From Cytidiella melzeri (lineage: Eukaryota; Basidiomycota; Agaricomycetes; Polyporales; Irpicaceae), in NCBI GenBank assembly GCA_022592445.1, contig JABYQR010000173.1:1-64000 (forward strand): a stretch of DNA of 64,000 bases, written 5' to 3'. The notes under the pieces are model-generated. The model saw only the letters and a list, made by a program, of their open reading frames with translations, was not told the DNA's origin and ran no database searches. A program made the position numbers and the translations under genes. Below are positions 11,271 to 24,986 of the stretch, piece by piece (position 1 is the stretch's first letter; every line of letters starts with the position of its first letter).

Positions 11271-12446
11271 ATGCCTCTAGATGGCCATGCGCACTTAGTG
11301 TCTCAAGGCTGGCAAGGAAAGGGCAGTGGCCTCCGCCATGGTGCTATAAATCGCCCTGTAATCGTCGCGCAAAAGAAAACGCTTTCTGGGATAGGCAAAG
11401 ATAGGGACGAGGCATTTCCGTTCTGGGACCAGTGAGTATTGCGCATTGTTCAGTGTCGAACTAGACTAAGGTTACGTTGAAAAGCGTTTATTCAGCAGCA
11501 GCAAGTGCTATCAAAGTCAAAGTATACAACGACAGCGATTCGGTACGTTTCGCATACAGATCAAAGGTAGACCGTTCAACTAAAGTTCCTCTTTTGCCGC
11601 TATGTTCAACAGGAAGATACAGATGACGCAGCAACAGCCATCACCTTCCAACGAACAAGTACTGGCATCATTTCCAACAGGCGTCCGTTCGCCTCTACAC
11701 CTGCGAGCCATTCTGGCACAGCGACTCCGTCGTCATCAGGCACAATCGGTGGTTCTATGCCTAGAATGAGTATCATGGCCGCTGCAAAACAAGAAGCTGC
11801 TAAGCGAACGTTATACTCGATGTTCTTCCGGGGGCCTGTTCTAGGTACGGATATTGTTGAGCACGCGGTAAAGGAAGAGGGTCCGAGCGTTGTTAAGGTG
11901 GACAAGAGGGCGAAGGAGGTAATACAGGAAGCTGACATTGCAGTGGTAGGAGAAACGGTGGAGAAGAAACGGAAGATATCCCCTGGGGACCCGGAGAAGG
12001 ACGAGGCACCCAAGAAGCAAAAGCACAGGAAGGCTAGCAGGAAGGGCAAAGAGGTTGCCATGGTAGACCAGGAAGTTGTCCACGAGGAGGACGAGGATAT
12101 TCATAGGGGGACTTTGGAGGCGACACCTGCGAAGTCGAAAACCAAGGACAGAAAGGGCGAGGGCATGAAAGATGGAGAGTGCGCCGGCGCCGCGCAGCCA
12201 GATAATCATCCTGAGAGAACGCGACTGAAGGCAGAGAAACGCGCGAGGAAAGAAGGGAGAAGAAAACGAAAAGAGGAGAGGAGCTTGAAAGCGGCGGAGG
12301 CGAGGACACAGGAAGCATCGCTGGTATTCACGGGAGATACATCCACATCACAGAACGACGGAGCGGAGGCGATCGTTAAGAATCGGAAAAAGAAGGACCG
12401 CGGAGAAGAGGGTCGAAAGAAGAAGCCCAAGTCAGAGCTTTCGTAG
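11271..12446 (+). CDS. G-patch nucleolar protein (GPATCH4/Tma23-like)
   Basis: The N-terminus carries a G-patch (GWQGKGSGLRHGAINRP, then KKTLSGIGKDRDEAFPFWDH) typical of the GPATCH4/Tma23 group, nucleolar proteins tied to ribosome assembly and DEAH helicases. Exon 1 ends at FWD-CA within 11433. A small exon restores HVYSAAASAIKVKVYNDSDS, and the third exon runs to 12446. The rest is low-complexity and strongly basic, with many KKRK, RKKEER and KKKPK runs typical of nucleolar localisation tails. The start at 11271 is chosen because the G-patch begins about ten residues later, as in relatives. Specific partners are inference. Confidence 0.82.
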
Positions 12447-12861
12447 GCCCGTTCGACTCAACGCCCGCACACTTTCTATCGTCTCGGAATTCGTATCATC
12501 ATGATACTGTAGGCTTCCGTACACATCACACCTGCTTCGAGATGTCCTTATAAATCAGGAATTGTACAATTTCCATTGCTCTACAATTACAGCGAAATTG
12601 CTCGGTATACTGAACTGCTCTGATTTTTGAAACGCCGTATCAACATGCATTGGGGTGAAAGTGAAAATTTGAATGAGAAGACACAACTGTGAAGCAAGGT
12701 CTGCAGAAGAGGTCAATCTTTGTTAGGTCACCAGGACAAACGGACGGTACAATCAATTAATACAACCATTGACCGGATTTAATGGTTGTCGAATGGTATA
12801 CAAGGTCCTTAGATTAGGAGCCCAGGCAGAGAAATGTTCCACCCATCCTGCATGTCAGCCA
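12447..12861. other. Convergent intergenic region
   Basis: 3' flanks of the G-patch gene (plus) and the vWA gene (minus). AT-richer than neighbours; nothing else seen. Confidence 0.5.
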
Positions 12862-14531
12862 TCAAACACGCGCACTCCTCCACGCACTCTGCATCGCGAT
12901 GCGCCTCGCTTGGTCAAAGGTGATCGCATCCTCGCGGAGCTCAACCCTCTGCTTTCCGTCGTCCACTGGACGGTCTTCGTCATCTTCATCGTCATCGTCC
13001 ATCATACCTCTGCCAGGGCTACGCAAGCCGCCAAATGCGGCTTTCCCGCCGGCGAGTGAAAACGGCGTGGATGCTACAGCGGTGCCAAAGACGCTCGCCG
13101 TCTTTGGTGCACCGAAGGCAGCGAAATCCGTCACAACCTTGCGCGGTGGAGAATGCGAGGGCGTGGGTATAGACGCAGCGGATGAGGTAACAGAGGGTGA
13201 TGCGGTCTTCCTAGTCGGAAGGTAGGGGGTGTAAGAGCCGTACGAGCGCCCCGATGACATTCGTGCATGCAGGTATTTGTCCGTAAAGCGGCTGTGTGGA
13301 ACCTATAATACGTCATTAGAGTACCATTAAACTCCATGGAAACCGTGTAAGACGTACTCGTTTGAGCAACGGTCTGGCCTCTGCCAAACTTGGTGCTTGT
13401 GTATACACATTCACGTTGTGCGTAGCCTCTGCCGACTCTCGGTAGATACTCTCGATGACCACCCTCTTCGTGTTCTCGTTCCTTAGGAGAAGTCTTTCGT
13501 GCAGCTCGCGAGCAACGTCGTCCACGCTCTCGTTGTTCCCAAGAATGCGTTGTGAGACAGCCTGTCCAACTTCTCGGACAAGACGCTCCATATCGAGGTT
13601 TTCAAGAACACTGCCCACAATGGCATGTGTGAGTAGATCTGCAGTTGTCAATGGTAGCATTAATCCCGATGTGATGTTCGTAATAGCCTGGTAAAAGTCG
13701 GTAGCGTACTGCACAGAGAATTAGATATTATAACGCAATCTGGTTAACGTGGTACTTACTGAATAGCCGCTCAGCGCTGGCTCACAAGCGACAAAGAACT
13801 TTGGAGGTTTTTATCAGCCAAGCCGCAAAATTTCGGTGTCACTTGACGCACCAGAGTGATCCCTCGACCAGCCATGAGGCGGGCGAGCTGTAGCGGGTCA
13901 TGACCGTCAGGAGAGCCATCATCGAAACCTGGTGACCAGTTCATGCACTGAAATGACAGCGGTTGTGAACAACACGACGCACCATCTCCGTATTCTCCTA
14001 TACCGTGTGGAGGTGCGTCCGCAATGAGGACCACCATCTTACTCGCTGCGGGTCTCCACTCCATGTTCAGCGCCTCTGCCAACGCCGCAGTGACTGCCTC
14101 GGGCCCATCGCCACCCCCACTCGCGTACAATGAGCTCAGATCCCGCTCGACCTTGTTGATGTCAGACGAAAAGCCAAAGTTCTTTGTAACGTATGTGTGA
14201 TCCTGCGGTGGATGGTCGCGGTAGGCGACGAGGCCGATCCGCAAGTCTTCCTGCGCTTGTAGCTTGCCCGACTCGAAGATGTGCTGACATATGGCCTGAA
14301 TATTTTTTGTTGCTGAAGTTATGTAGCTACCCTGACTACCCGTGCAGTCCTGTACGAAGACGAGATCTCTAGAAATCGCCGCAATCCGTCAGCGTGAAAG
14401 TCATGTTTCAATGAGCCGTGCACTTACAGCATCTTCCTGTCTGACCCATTCGCCAACAACGGACTCGACTGTACCGGTGCTTGTTCAGTGAAGGCAGAGC
14501 TGCCTGTTTCAAAGTCCATTTCTTCATCCAT
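12862..14531 (-). CDS. von Willebrand factor A (vWA) domain protein
   Basis: After a short acidic N-terminus (MDEEMDF) and an intron near 14430-14370, the protein reads DLVFVQDCTGSQGSY, a MIDAS metal site of the D-x-T-x-S type. It continues with GLVAYRDHPP, FGFSSDINKVERDL and ASGGGDGPEAVTAAL, then KMVVLIADAPPHG, all typical of vWA domains in the VwkA (alpha-kinase-associated) group. No alpha-kinase domain follows. Instead there is a helical region (13316-13714), then a Ser/Pro-rich tail with an acidic run (DDDDEDDED) and a final ITFDQARRIAMQSAWRSARV at 12862. The frame is intact over about five exons. The role is unknown; metal-dependent protein binding in the cytosol is inferred. Confidence 0.78.
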
Positions 14532-14932
14532 GGTGAGAGTCGTGTGTCAAGTCGTTCTTTAATCGAAGAATGGGCACTTTATGAGCAAACAAGGATGGCC
14601 TGAACAAGCGCTCTTGAAACAATGCCGATTGTTCTGAATTTGTGAACCAGGCTGGGTCTTGGTCAAGATTCAGAGAGTGGTAACAGTTGTAGCTGAGGAC
14701 TGAAGAGGTCGTAACAGCTGCATTAGTCGATCTTACATGCGACAGGCTCTGGCAAAAGCCACGCCGCTAACACCTGGCCACATTCGGATCTAACCGAGTC
14801 ATCGCCGCACGCCGCCTTGCCTCGTTGCCGCACTCATCCCCACTCCGAGTCGTAATAAAAACGATGTTTAGAAAGCTGTATGATAGCTACAATATCCAAA
14901 GCACCATTATATGACACAGTCTACACCTAAAG
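14532..14932. other. Intergenic region, vWA promoter
   Basis: About 400 bp separating the start of the vWA gene and the stop of the Gem1 gene (both minus). It should hold the vWA promoter and the Gem1 terminator. No distinct motif recognised. Confidence 0.4.
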
Positions 14933-17697
<2,765 letters not shown>

Positions 17698-17976
17698 TTC
17701 CTTACGGGATTCAATGTGGTCCCGTCGTTGTGGTGCCCAGCGTTGAAGCTTTGGGGAACGGAGGCCGTGTAGAAGCAAAGTAATGCAGGCTTGAGGCAGC
17801 GCCTAACGTTGAAATGGACCTGCCGCACAAAGCCGACAGCGACTTGCTACTATGGCCCACGCAACAAGTCAAGTGTACTACCAGCATGTGCGCTGGTATG
17901 TCTGCACTGGTACTTCATCTTCAACCACCACCACCGAGCTACCCTTAGAAGTACAGAGTCAAAGACGCCAGCAACG

Positions 17977-19539
17977 ATGCTGAACGACGTCCCAGGCGAT
18001 ATCATGATCGCCGTAATGGAGTATGTGTCATTACACGACCTGGCGAGCTTAGCTCTCACCTGCCGTGCTCTTCGTGGTTTGGTGAGTTTGGGGAGATCTA
18101 GTCTTTAGGGAAGCTCATTGGAGACCAGATAGAGGAATTTGGCTGGAAGACTCATTTGAAAATCCACCCTCGACGATTCTTGAGCTATACCAAGAGCTTC
18201 ACGTCGTGGAGTGCACGAGACCAGCTGAGGTGAGTATATTATCCAGCATCCTACAATCAGATGTTCATTGGCCTTTAGGCTTCGTGCAGTCAACGATAGA
18301 AATTGGCATCACAGACAATTCGTTGCGCGACCACTGTCCCAGCGGTGGACGGGCAAGCTTCAACCTATCTTGTCCATTAACTCATCCCGTCTCATCCTCG
18401 CCGCGGGAAGCCACATCTATACTTATGACTTTCACCAGGCCTCATCAGCTAGGGGAGCAGCACCTGTACAACAGGAGGCTACCTATGTCACCAGCGTCCT
18501 TTATCCCAACAGGGATATTACCGCCATGGTGTCTGTGCCAGATGGAGGCGAAGATCGAACGATTTTCCTCGGATATGCAGACGGCGTGCTTGATCGTCTG
18601 GTACTTCCGAGCATCTCAAAGTCGCACGAAGGATCGTACCCAATCAGGACTGCATTAGAGTGCTATAATCTAGACAACGGCCAGGCTCTGGAGAGCCTCT
18701 CCATCTCTTCAAACCATCTTCTGTCGTTATCTGCTGCGGGAAAAGTTGGATTACTTACCATAGACTCCCCAGAACCTCAGTACAACTTCATTGATTTAGC
18801 TTATCGCAGCTGGTGCAGCCATCTTTCCATGGAATCTTCCTCGCCGTTCGCAGCCTTTGGCACGACCTCTCCACATGCACTTTCAATACACAACATCCAC
18901 CCTTCCCATATCGCCCCTCAACCGTCCATTTATCTCGACCCCTCAACGGAATCGATGAGGCCCAGCGCAGTTTACGCCATCGCACGCGCGCCAGCATCCT
19001 CACCATGGGGCGCCTCCGACCAAATCATACTCTCAGGATGGTATGACGGACTAGTCCGTGTACACGATCTTCGTTCATCTTCTCGTACAACATCAGGAGA
19101 TGACTGTACACCTTGCCTCCTTCCAACCCTCAAATTCGCGGATCCCTGGTCTTACGAACCCATCTACTCCCTTTGCAGTGGCGGAGGGTCCGATGCCCAC
19201 ATCGTAGCAGGCTCAGCGCGTCACAGTGTGGTCGCCTTTTGGGATGTTCGAGCAGCAGAAAAGGGCTGGAGTGTCCATGCTCCTGGAAACGACTCCAGTC
19301 CCGTCTACTCTGTCGTCATGGACGGCCCGCGCGTTTTTGGTGCCAACGAAAGCAGGGGATTCGCGTTTGACTTTGGTGGAGGGGTCACTGAAGAGACGTA
19401 TCCACCTGTGACACTCGACGTAGTGCCTGCGCGACGAGGTTGGAGTCGTATTAGCGTGGATGCGACCCTCAAGAAGGATCAGAGGAGCGGGCCAGGCTTT
19501 TACGTGACAAAATATAACCATCATAGGCACGATAATTGA
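17977..19539 (+). CDS. F-box protein with WD-like beta-propeller
   Basis: A probable substrate adaptor of an SCF ubiquitin ligase. Exon 1 starts MLNDVPGDIMIAVMEYVSLHD and reads through LASLALTCRALR, a canonical F-box. A short intron (about 18080-18116) joins it to GKLIGDQIEEFGWKTHLKIHPR, and a second (about 18231-18278) to LRAVNDRNWHHRQF. A competing reading frame through the second exon is also stop-free, but only this one continues into the third exon. The remaining ~420 residues contain weak propeller repeats, for example WYDGLVRVHDLRSS and RHSVVAFWDVRA. It ends at 19539. The 279-bp gap to the divergent Gem1 gene should contain both promoters. The target is unknown. Confidence 0.82.
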
Positions 19540-19998
19540 TGTTCCTTGTTTGCACGGGTATGCACGGGCCACATCGCAACTGTCGGACTCAGGTCAGGGA
19601 GACTTGTTCTCAAGGTAGGCAAAGTCTATATAGCGCATAACGTACGTGCTGCGTACTAGAAAAAAGTGGTAGGCACATTACAACAGCGAGACTGAACAAC
19701 GACAAAAAGTACAAAAAGGTAAACAGTCTTGGGAAACGTACTATAGGATGCTTAATATGAATGCGCACTACGCATAGACATTGCAAGAAAAAGTGAATGA
19801 GCTGATTCGGGTACACATGGACATACCGGGAGCACATACACAACGAATTCCAATGGGAAAAACAAAAAAACAAAACAAAACAAAAGAAGAACATGTCCAT
19901 AATAGACGCAAAAAAGCTAATAATGATAGAACTGGACAAAGCTGCCAGAAATGCGAAAGAAAGCGACGGTAACGTGAAGACAGATGATGAGAATGTTC
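19540..19998. other. Convergent intergenic region
   Basis: 3' ends of the F-box gene (plus) and the Ras exchange factor (minus) face each other. Contains an A-rich low-complexity run at about 19858-19888. An open frame at 19610-20047 (minus) is rich in Phe/Leu/Ser and overlaps the exchange-factor terminal exon in another frame; it is judged a shadow. Confidence 0.5.
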
Positions 19999-22900
19999 CT
20001 ATGATGATGCCGATGATGTAACGGAAGGCTGCGAGCGAGTAGCCCACTGAAATAGTGGCTGTCTCACGTCGCTAGAGGGTGGCTGATCCACAGCTCGCTT
20101 GGGCTCGATGAGGAGGCTATTGATAATTGTGGGTCAACCATCGTTTGGTCAGAAAGAGAGGACAGCTAAACAAACCTCCGACGATATAAATCTTGCAGGT
20201 CAGTGCGGTTCTTCGATTGCTCGAACGCGTCTTTCAGGTATTCTTGAACCTCAGGTATCTCCTTGAGGGTATACGGGACTTGGAAGCGTTGCATGTCTAT
20301 TATCGATGATAAGCGTGACGTTGAGAGCTCCAGTAACTCTGAAGTACCTTGCACGATACGCGCAAGCTTATGGTATTTGTTGAAGTTCAGCAGCTTCTTT
20401 TCGGGGTTCTTTGGCGACGCGCGATGCGAAGGATTACCCTCACGGCAGAAGGTTATATCCGTCAAGTAAAGACCTGGACACAAACGTACGTGAGAATCAC
20501 GCGTGTGAGTGGATTTTGACAGACAAGAGGGCTCACCGAGGAAAGGTACAGCAGGAGGAGCTGTATTCCGCAGACGAGCGCGATACTCGTGATAATTCCG
20601 CGCATGATCAGCAAGCTTCCGCAAGGCATCGAGCTGCAACTTATTTTTCTGCGGTAGACCCTGGAGCGCACATTCGGTGAGCGAATATCACCAAAGTGCG
20701 AACAGCACAAGACATACCATCCAAGTTTGGTGTAAGCGAGATATTGTCGAAGAATCGAGAGCAGCCAGGATGGACCGGGGGGTGCTGAAGTTTTGCAAAG
20801 TTGTACAACGCTGGGCACATTCTTCATTAGCTAATCGTGGCCACTGATGAGATAGGAGAGATGACTTACATCGGCAAGCTTGATGTAAAATTTTATCAAC
20901 GCCGTCCGTTTCTTCGTGTCCAACTCGTTCAATATACTCTCAGCAACCCAGCCGGTAATGACTGTGCTAAGAGACGTGACCCCCTTGACGTTCTTTGCAG
21001 CCGCGCTACCCGATTTCCCGGTCTCCAGCACCTCCTCTGGCTGGATAGCGCAGTACAGATTGCACTCCATCACCGTAAGCTGCCGAGCCAGCTCCAGCGC
21101 GTCGAAATCAGTGACCGTGATCGCCGAGTAATTCTTGTTACGCAGTACAGAAAGGAGGTTCTTCGTCATGACCGGACGAGGGATCTCTGACACGGCCACA
21201 GCAGATGGTGGGTTCAGAGGAATGCCAGCGTCGCGCAAACGATCAACTTTGGGCACCACCCCTGTCTCGTCCGCCATCTTCCACTTCTCGATCAGCTCCA
21301 TGATACGATGCGCCGCATTGGGGAACATGGTCGACAGTGCTTGGCGAGTGAAACTTTCCAAGTGACCGAGGACATGATCGTCGGTTTCAGGGCGCCACCA
21401 GTTCTCGAGCCACGACCTGATGAAATTGGAAATTCGTAGTCGAGTAGGAACTCCCTTTTGCTGCTGCCAAAGAAGTATCTCATGTTGTGTCAGACCTTCG
21501 GGATTCAGTTGGTTGTACCGTTCGATGAGCGTATCAAGAAGCTCGCGCGGCGTTGTGAATTGACGGAAAGTGAGGAAGAAGACAGCGGAGAACGGAGGTT
21601 CGACAACCGACGCGTGAGGAGTCATGCGCTCTACCAGTGCTTCGAGGGTCGCGCCGACAAGTTGGCCATCGCTGTTGAAGGCCACGTCGTCCGGTGCATG
21701 GTCGTGCGAGAATACCCATCGCATGGGGTCAAGGCGGGGCAGTTCAGGAAGCGCCGCTTCAGGAACAGGCGGAAGGTCTCCGTGGTATACCTTCGTTTCC
21801 AAGTGTGATGAAGGCCCGTGTGCATGCGAGTGTGAGCCTTCCCAAGTTGTTCCATCGTCAGTCGGGAGGAAGGATGAAACAGCGGACACAGGGCTCGACG
21901 GCCGTTCTGATGGTGCCCAGACCGGTGGGAGAGGCCTATCGTCGCGAGGCAGTGGAGAGAGCGGGTCAGGAGGGATTGTCACTACAGGTGTAACAGGTGT
22001 ATCCGCTGCAAACACGTCTGTATCATTGTCGAGAACTGGTTTCGTCGGCGTGCTGCCTATTGAGAACGACTGCGCCTGTATAGTAAGGTCCTCGTCGTCC
22101 GCTTCCACTCCGTTCACACGATACAACTCGCGGAGAGCGTTCATTTTGCCAGTCGTGACGCGGAGATGCTCCGACTTCTTGTGAGCGTGCGAAAACTTGC
22201 TTGGAGTGTAGGACACCGCGTTGGGCTCACCGACACCAGGCAGCTCGATGACGAAAGATTTCTCGCCTTTGGCACGCTGCAAGCACTTCTTGACCGCGTT
22301 CACGCAATCCGAACCTGCCTTCAACGCATTCGTAGCCGATCGCAGTAGAGTCGCCTTCTCCTCCTCCTCTGAGACGTCAGGAAGCGGAGCAGTGGTGAGT
22401 TGTCTTACAGAGTCCGCCAGCGTGCTTGTGACGTTGTAAAGGCCCTCCTTAGCTGCCCTTAAGTCTTGTGCTCGCGCCGCAGGAATATTAGGGTGCCTGA
22501 GTACTGCTTCCACAATCGTAAGCAACTTGCACACCATTTCCACAACTTCCCGCACGAGGTCGTACATATGCCCTGTGCTCGATGCGTGCGAGGTGCGTGA
22601 ATGTGAATGGGCATGTCCGATGAATGCAGCTATCGTCGAGAGGTAATTATCGTGCGTATGTCTAAGAGCGTCCATCACCTCGGTCGTTGTAGAGGGTCCG
22701 GATGGAAAGACGGGAGTCGGTGAAGTCCCAGCAGACTCGCTCGAAGACGCGGAAGAAGAGGAAGCAATGCTGCTCACGGACAATTGACCGCTCCTGTGCC
22801 CGGTCGTAGAGTCCTGCCACTGCTTTCCCGATACGCGGCCCAAAGTCGCTGCATTCTTCGAAGGGGGGTCACTATCGTCATCAGAGTCTCTGTTCTTTTT

Positions 22901-24157
22901 CATGTCCTCCAAGCTCCTCACGCGCTTCGGAGTTGCAGTGACTTCGCGCTGTCGTCGTCGTACTTCAACTCCGTTGGTAGTCTTACCTGCAGGTTCCCAG
23001 TACGACGCGTAGTCACCTGCTAGCGGTGTCACCTCGTCTTCGGCGCGCACTATGGTACCGTCATCGCTTCCCCATCGGCGATCAGGCTCTGAGCCTAATG
23101 GCGAGGCAGGAGGTTCGACATTGACGCCGCACTGGGCCAGGACGGCGAGAAAGCCCCGTACGTGAGCGAATAACTGACCGCTTCCCTTGATCATGCTCTC
23201 CACCTCCAGTTCCCTCTGATTGTCGCTGAGCTGCTCCTCTGACGCTTTCTTTGTCTGCTCGACAAGGTACGCGAGGTCCGCCAGTATCCGTTTACGTTCC
23301 TTCACGAGCACAGTATGCTGCTTCAGCAAAGGCGCGTCGCGCGGTAAACAGCCAATGTCGGAGAGCATAGAACGCACTGCCGAAATGATACATGCTGTTG
23401 AAGGCTGAAAATGTGTTATGCGGTTTGCGCGCGCTACTTTCTGAAGTAAGGAAAGTGCCTGCAGAAGAGGGATCATGATCCGTGGACAATAGGCGTCCAT
23501 TGAGCTCTCCAATGGCATTGGCCGGTGGTCAGTGCGAGGGAATTTTCGCGAATGCGCCTCCGATCTGCTGGTCCAAGACGTAGCAGATGCGGCCGACGCT
23601 GTGTGCGTATGGCCGTTCTTATTACGGTTCTGAGTGCCAATGTTACTCCTGCCAAGCTGATGGTGTTGAAGTCAACTCACCAGAAGCTGGGGTAACTCCT
23701 CTTCTGTGAGCAAGCCCATCTCCGAGGTCACATAGTTGCTTGGGAACCACCCTCTTCTTGAGTCCACTTCACCGTCCCACCACCCGCCTGGATCTCGATT
23801 GTAGACACGAATGATTTGACCGGCCTTGAAGGCGAGGCATGTCACGTTGGGCTGCTGCGGCTCAAAGTCGTGCATCGCGAGTACATACTCTGAGCCGTCC
23901 TCGCCGTCCTCGCCTGAACCAGCGGACGTGGGATTGCCATTGTAGCTGCGCACCGCGTTGTTCAGTGCGTGGGATGGATTGGACGTGGTAGAAGACCCTG
24001 ATGCGGAAGACGCGCTCCTCAGCCGCTGCATAGACGTTACCGACCGATTCTTGCTCTCGCTCGAAGCAGAGTTGCGTGAATATAGCGCGTTGTGGGTAGA
24101 TGAGGGCCCTGCGACGCCGACCCCAGAGGTATCAATCCTGAGCGGAGACCCTGGCAT
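19999..24157 (-). CDS. CDC25: Ras guanine nucleotide exchange factor with SH3 domain (Cdc25-like)
   Basis: It loads GTP on Ras upstream of cAMP/PKA signalling. The N-terminus (start 24157) is Ser-rich, then carries an SH3 domain (YVLAMHDFEPQ, GWWDGEVDSRRGWFPSNYV). After an intron near 23680 a very large exon (to about 20870) holds a Ser/Thr-rich linker, a RasGEF_N domain (AFNSDGQLVGATLEALVERM, FLTFRQFTTPRELLDTLIERY) and the start of the catalytic domain (LELARQLTVMECNLYCAIQPEE, then STVITGWVAESIL). Later exons complete the RasGEF core (VPFLGLYLTDITFCREGNP, KLLNFNKYHKLA). The last exon, after an intron near 20170-20115, ends VTSSASS at 19999. The total is roughly 1,250-1,300 residues. The SH3-RasGEF_N-RasGEF order is that of fungal Cdc25. 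The frame is intact. Confidence 0.93.
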
Positions 24158-24986
24158 GATTCATTCGCTAGATAGATGTCGACAGTATGCAGACTAGAGA
24201 TGAGAGTATAGCAGAGAACAAATCGAGATGGAAATGCACAGGTCGGTGGCAGAAATGGAATGGAATGGGTATCACCAGGCTGGGTATAGCGATTATAAGG
24301 TCCTTGAGCGCTGCCAGCGACAGAGAGCGTCGTGCGAAGAGACTGTAGGGATATCGCGGTCGTCGTCAGGTCGTTCAATGTCGGAGAGATCTCATGGAAA
24401 GCGTATCGGCGTGCCGCCAACTTTCGAAGTCGAAGTTCGAACTGGTGCGGTGTGACATGCCGAACATGGGTCACATGGTGTGACGCACCAAGTCACGCTG
24501 ATTTCGACTGGAGACCGCGAGCGCTGTACTCACTGGCTAGTGCTAACAACGGCGTTCAGACCTGTCGAATACTAGCCTTATCCTTAGCATCTCCTGGTGC
24601 AAGCTCGCTAGCGAGAGTCTTACCAGACAGCCGCTTTCCAAGAACGTTTTATCAGGTCTAGTAGGTAGTCACCAGCCTTGGAGTACGTTAACGTTAACGT
24701 TATAGCTTGCACGCATAGTCTGGGCTATGCAGAGTATCGGCGGTATTAGTGCAGCTGTGTGAATACGCCGCACCGTTCCTGGCATTATTCTGACATTATC
24801 ACGCTATCGATCACCTCCTTATGCCAGCTTATCTCTGTGAGTACCCCTGTGCAGCTCTCCCATGTCAGTCAATGTCACTCATAAATCCGCTCTAATCCAA
24901 GCAAATTTACCCAAGGATTCTGGTTTTAAGCCAGCGTCCTCGCTCAATTTGAAGCCCAAGTTCTTGGACGACAGTATCACTCCGAG
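24158..24986. other. Divergent promoter region CDC25 / nickel transporter
   Basis: 829 bp between two start codons pointing away from each other. It contains the perfect 14-bp palindrome TAACGTTAACGTTA at 24689-24702, within a TTAACG repeat. Otherwise no gene: the minus frame 24037-24474 and its plus-strand mirrors overlap the exchange-factor first exon. Confidence 0.45.
24689..24702. repeat. 14-bp palindrome in divergent promoter
   Basis: TAACGTTAACGTTA equals its own reverse complement and sits 285 bp upstream of the nickel-transporter start. It may bind a dimeric regulator, or be chance in a TTAACG repeat. Confidence 0.35.

Noticed and set aside
18105..18230. Alternative frame in exon 2 of the F-box gene (VFREAHWRPDRGIWLEDS)
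   Set aside because: It requires a 25-nt intron and hits a stop when joined to the next exon; the other frame continues into the propeller.
19610..20047. Minus-strand 145-codon hydrophobic ORF at the end of the exchange-factor gene
   Set aside because: It overlaps the terminal CDC25 exon in another frame; the exon ending VTSSASS fits the splice phase and coding context better.
24689..24702. TTAACG repeat as a telomere-like or origin sequence
   Set aside because: Too short and isolated; treated only as a palindrome in a divergent promoter.
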